Part shown: positions 61,989-64,000 of the stretch, one piece after another
How the letters are laid out: every line of letters starts with the position of its first letter
How positions within the stretch are numbered: position 1 is the first letter of the stretch
Source: DATMER01 sp963741305
Lineage (GTDB): Bacteria > Acidobacteriota > Thermoanaerobaculia > Multivoradales > UBA5704
Assembly: GCA_963741305.1 (NCBI GenBank)
Contig: CAVUHL010000003.1
Location: forward strand, 6,882,001-6,946,000
Direction: 5' to 3'
Length of the DNA: 64,000 nt
The notes under the pieces: generated by a model
The model's database searches: none
Seen by the model: only the letters and a program-made list of their open reading frames with translations
Told to the model about the DNA's origin: nothing
Position numbers and translations under genes: made by a program

Positions 61989-62279
61989 GTGATCGAGATC
62001 CGGAGGACGGAGGTCTTCGCCGAATGGCTCAATGGCTTGCGCGACCTCCGGGCCAGGGCGCGCATTCAAGCTCGGATCGAGCGTCTGGCCATGGGGAATC
62101 CGGGGGATGTGCGACCGGTGGGTGAGGGCGTCTCGGAGCTGCGAATCGACCACGGGCCGGGCTACCGCGTGTACTTCGCGAAACGTGGGCAGGAGTTGAT
62201 AGTACTTCTGGCGGGTGGCGACAAGAGCACCCAAGCCGAAGACATCAGAACCGCTCTTCATCTTGCGCGCAACCTGTAG
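61989..62279 (+). CDS. higB: HigB-like type II toxin (RelE/ParE superfamily)
   Basis: 96 residues from a GTG. VFAEWLNGLRDLRARARIQARI and RIDHGPGYRVYFAKRGQELIVLLAGGDKSTQ match the phage Gp49-like/HigB family that cleaves mRNA on the ribosome. The antitoxin gene follows 10 nt later, the reverse order typical of higBA. It is near the broken tRNA-Cys. Confidence 0.88.
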   Translation: MIEIRRTEVFAEWLNGLRDLRARARIQARIERLAMGNPGDVRPVGEGVSELRIDHGPGYRVYFAKRGQELIVLLAGGDKSTQAEDIRTALHLARNL

Positions 62280-62289
62280 GAGGCGTCCC

Positions 62290-62583
62290 ATGACCAAGAC
62301 CACCACCCGGCGCTACGATGTGGCGGAGCACCTGCGGACTCCAGAGGAAATGGCAGCCTATCTCGAGGCCTGCCTCGAAGAGGCTGACGGAGACGCGGCC
62401 TTCGTTGCCAAGGCTCTAGGAGATATCGCGCGCGCCAAGGGCATGGCCCAGGTGGCTCGCGACGCCGGCCTTTCTCGGGAGAGTCTCTACAAGGCACTCT
62501 CGGGGGAACGCAGCCCTAGCTTCGATACAGTCCTCAAAGTTGTCAGAGCTCTCGGCTTGAAGTTGCATGCCGACGCCACCTGA
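62290..62583 (+). CDS. higA: HigA-like antitoxin
   Basis: 97 residues from the ATG at 62290, preceded by GGAGGCGTCC. It contains a helix-turn-helix (MAQVARDAGLSRESLYKALS) of the addiction-module antitoxin type that neutralises HigB and represses the operon. It is directly downstream of the toxin gene. Confidence 0.9.
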   Translation: MTKTTTRRYDVAEHLRTPEEMAAYLEACLEEADGDAAFVAKALGDIARAKGMAQVARDAGLSRESLYKALSGERSPSFDTVLKVVRALGLKLHADAT

Positions 62584-62590
62584 GCTGGCC

Positions 62591-64000
62591 TCAGCTCAAC
62601 ACCTTGAGAAACATCGCCTTCCCATCTCCCGGCCCGTAGAAGTCATCCAGCTCCGCCGCCAGCTCGTAGCCGCAGGCGAAGTAGAAACGGCGGGTGCCGT
62701 CGTACTGGCCACGCGTCGAGGTCTCGACATAGACGCGGGTGCGGCCGGCGGAGGCCATCCAGTCTTCAGCATCTTTCAGAAGGGCGGCTCCGATCCCTTT
62801 TCCCTGGTGCCGGGGATCGACCACGATCCAGTAGAGGTCGGCGGAGGCGAGTGTGCCCGGGATGGGGCCCCAACAGGCATAACCCCCGACCTCCCCGTCC
62901 GTCTCCGCGACCAGAAAGCGATAGTGGCTCGCCTCGCCCTGGGACAGCCGATCATCGATCAGCTCCAGGGCGACCTCGACCTCCTCCGCATTGAAGAAGG
63001 CTGTCTCACCGATCAGCTTTTCCAGAGGAGCCCGATCGCTGCTTTCCAGGGACCGGCGAATCTTCACGGGAGGGGGCGCCCCTCTCCCGGGGGAAGGGTG
63101 TGCGATGGGAGAGGGGTTGGGGGTGAGGAGCTTTCGAGCCACCTCCAAGATCCGGCGGATCACTTCCCCCGGCGAAAGCCCAGCCATTCCCGCCGCCGCC
63201 ATGAACCCTGCATTCCTCGCGAGGCACGGATTCGCATTCACCTCCAGCACGTGGGGAACGCCGTCCTCATCCAATCGGAAATCGATCCGGGCATAGCCTT
63301 CGAGCCCGCACAGCCGCCAGGCCTTGAGGGCCATCTCGCGGATCCTGCCGAGCACTGGAGCCTCCTCCGGGAAGCCGCGGACTGAGTGAATGTAGGCGAA
63401 GGAGCTTTCGTCCCACTTGGCGTCATAGCCCAGGACCCGGGACATCCCCTCGGGATAGCCGTCGTAAAGCATTTCGGCGATCGGGAGCACCTCGACGGTA
63501 TCGGCGGCATTTCCATTTGCCAGCAGGGAGACGTTGAATTCCCGTCCAGGGAGGAAGCGCTCCACGAGCACGGGTTGATCGGGGAAGCGGCGGGCGAGCC
63601 CGGCTCCGCGCTCCAGGGCAGCTTCGCGGGTGGTGCAGACCGGATCTCCCTCCATTCCGATCGAGGCGTCTTCCCAGGCCGGTTTCAGGATCCAAGGGGG
63701 AGACACGCGGTCGAGCACTTCTGGCCGGTCGAGATCAAAACGGCCGCCGGGTGCGACGGCCACGCCCTCGGAGGCGAGCAGCGCCCGGGTCGCGATCTTG
63801 TCCGTTGTCAGCGCGTGCGCCGCTGGAGGAGAGCCGGTGTAGGAAAGGCCCGCCAGCTCCAGGACCGCGGTGCTGTCCGTGTGAATGTAAGGGCGCCCCG
63901 GCGGAGATTCGATCATGTTGAAGATCACAATCTCTCGGTGGCGCGCTTGTTCGAGAAAGATTTCCAGGGTCCGGGCCGGATCGATGGCGAGCCGGACGGA
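62591..64000 (-). CDS. ATP-grasp (D-Ala-D-Ala ligase-like) and GNAT acetyltransferase fusion, 5' end outside window
   Basis: The frame is open to the right edge, so the N-terminus is missing; a GTG at 63928 is internal. The first part is a D-Ala-D-Ala ligase-type ATP-grasp domain (IFNMIESPPGRPYIH, ILKPAWEDASIGM, RIDFRLDEDGVPHVLEVNANP). The second part is a GNAT domain (YWIVVDPRHQGKGIGAALL) with acetyl-CoA binding signature. The linker (LLTPNPSPIAHPSPGRGA) is encoded by a palindromic repeat. It may ligate and acetylate a peptide or amino acid; the product is unknown. Confidence 0.85.
   Translation of the reverse strand, partial: SVRLAIDPARTLEIFLEQARHREIVIFNMIESPPGRPYIHTDSTAVLELAGLSYTGSPPAAHALTTDKIATRALLASEGVAVAPGGRFDLDRPEVLDRVSPPWILKPAWEDASIGMEGDPVCTTREAALERGAGLARRFPDQPVLVERFLPGREFNVSLLANGNAADTVEVLPIAEMLYDGYPEGMSRVLGYDAKWDESSFAYIHSVRGFPEEAPVLGRIREMALKAWRLCGLEGYARIDFRLDEDGVPHVLEVNANPCLARNAGFMAAAGMAGLSPGEVIRRILEVARKLLTPNPSPIAHPSPGRGAPPPVKIRRSLESSDRAPLEKLIGETAFFNAEEVEVALELIDDRLSQGEASHYRFLVAETDGEVGGYACWGPIPGTLASADLYWIVVDPRHQGKGIGAALLKDAEDWMASAGRTRVYVETSTRGQYDGTRRFYFACGYELAAELDDFYGPGDGKAMFLKVLS
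63079..63128. repeat. in-frame palindromic repeat in the ATP-grasp/GNAT linker
   Basis: CCCCTCTCCCGGGGGAAGGG followed by TGTGCGATGGGAGAGGGG and GGGGGTGAGG belongs to the same palindrome family as 9099-9232 and 31922-31981. It codes for the Pro/Ser-rich linker between the two catalytic domains. Confidence 0.75.

Overview
The window is GC-rich, tightly packed bacterial DNA from a Gram-negative organism: it carries lipid A/Kdo genes (lpxK, an lpxL-type acyltransferase, waaA), a type II secretion/type IV pilus-like operon with a secretin, and several secreted oxidases. The gene mix (giant multicopper oxidase, cohesin-bearing secretin, PAS-GGDEF-EAL proteins, many GTG starts) would fit Acidobacteriota, perhaps a Thermoanaerobaculia-like lineage. 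That placement is inference, because no rRNA or universal marker is present.

Layout. (1) 1-13.1 kb: two tandem PAS-PAS-GGDEF-EAL proteins, thiI, an unknown small protein, a secreted peptidase/beta-propeller protein, a CDGSH iron-sulfur protein, two PLP enzymes and a flippase-like membrane protein. (2) 13.3-22.7 kb: a four-gene overlapping operon encoding a roughly 1,720-residue six-cupredoxin-domain multicopper oxidase, a secreted beta-propeller protein, a double-SCO copper chaperone and a cytochrome c/periplasmic-binding-protein fusion. It looks like an exported copper oxidase with its maturation and electron-transfer partners. (3) 22.8-26.8 kb: secreted accessory proteins (small exported protein, S74-chaperone autotransporter-like protein, PAP2/haloperoxidase) and an orphan antitoxin. 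(4) 27.7-32.9 kb: lipid A/Kdo genes and a membrane glycosyltransferase. (5) 32.9-45.1 kb: ECF sigma factor and anti-sigma followed by a type II secretion/pilus assembly operon. (6) 45.1-51.8 kb: ordinary metabolic genes. (7) 52.7-61.7 kb: an accessory island of visibly lower GC with an unknown gene plus a pentapeptide-CHAT protease, a group II intron remnant, a trypsin-like protease, DUF-type proteins, a DUF4406 protein and a large multi-domain membrane protein; a broken tRNA-Cys lies just beyond it. (8) 62.0-64.0 kb: a HigBA-type toxin-antitoxin pair and an ATP-grasp/GNAT fusion running off the right edge.

The most unusual signal is non-coding. Three tandem arrays with different sequences (5484-5756, about 27204-27660, 51782-52348) all keep an exact 21-nt period without indels, and each touches or lies within about 15 nt of a stop codon. 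The window also holds a family of C/T-G/A palindromes, two of which sit in frame inside genes, two AAGGAC/GTCCTT hairpins between genes, and a perfect 29-bp inverted repeat. Together they describe a genome unusually rich in short structured repeats.
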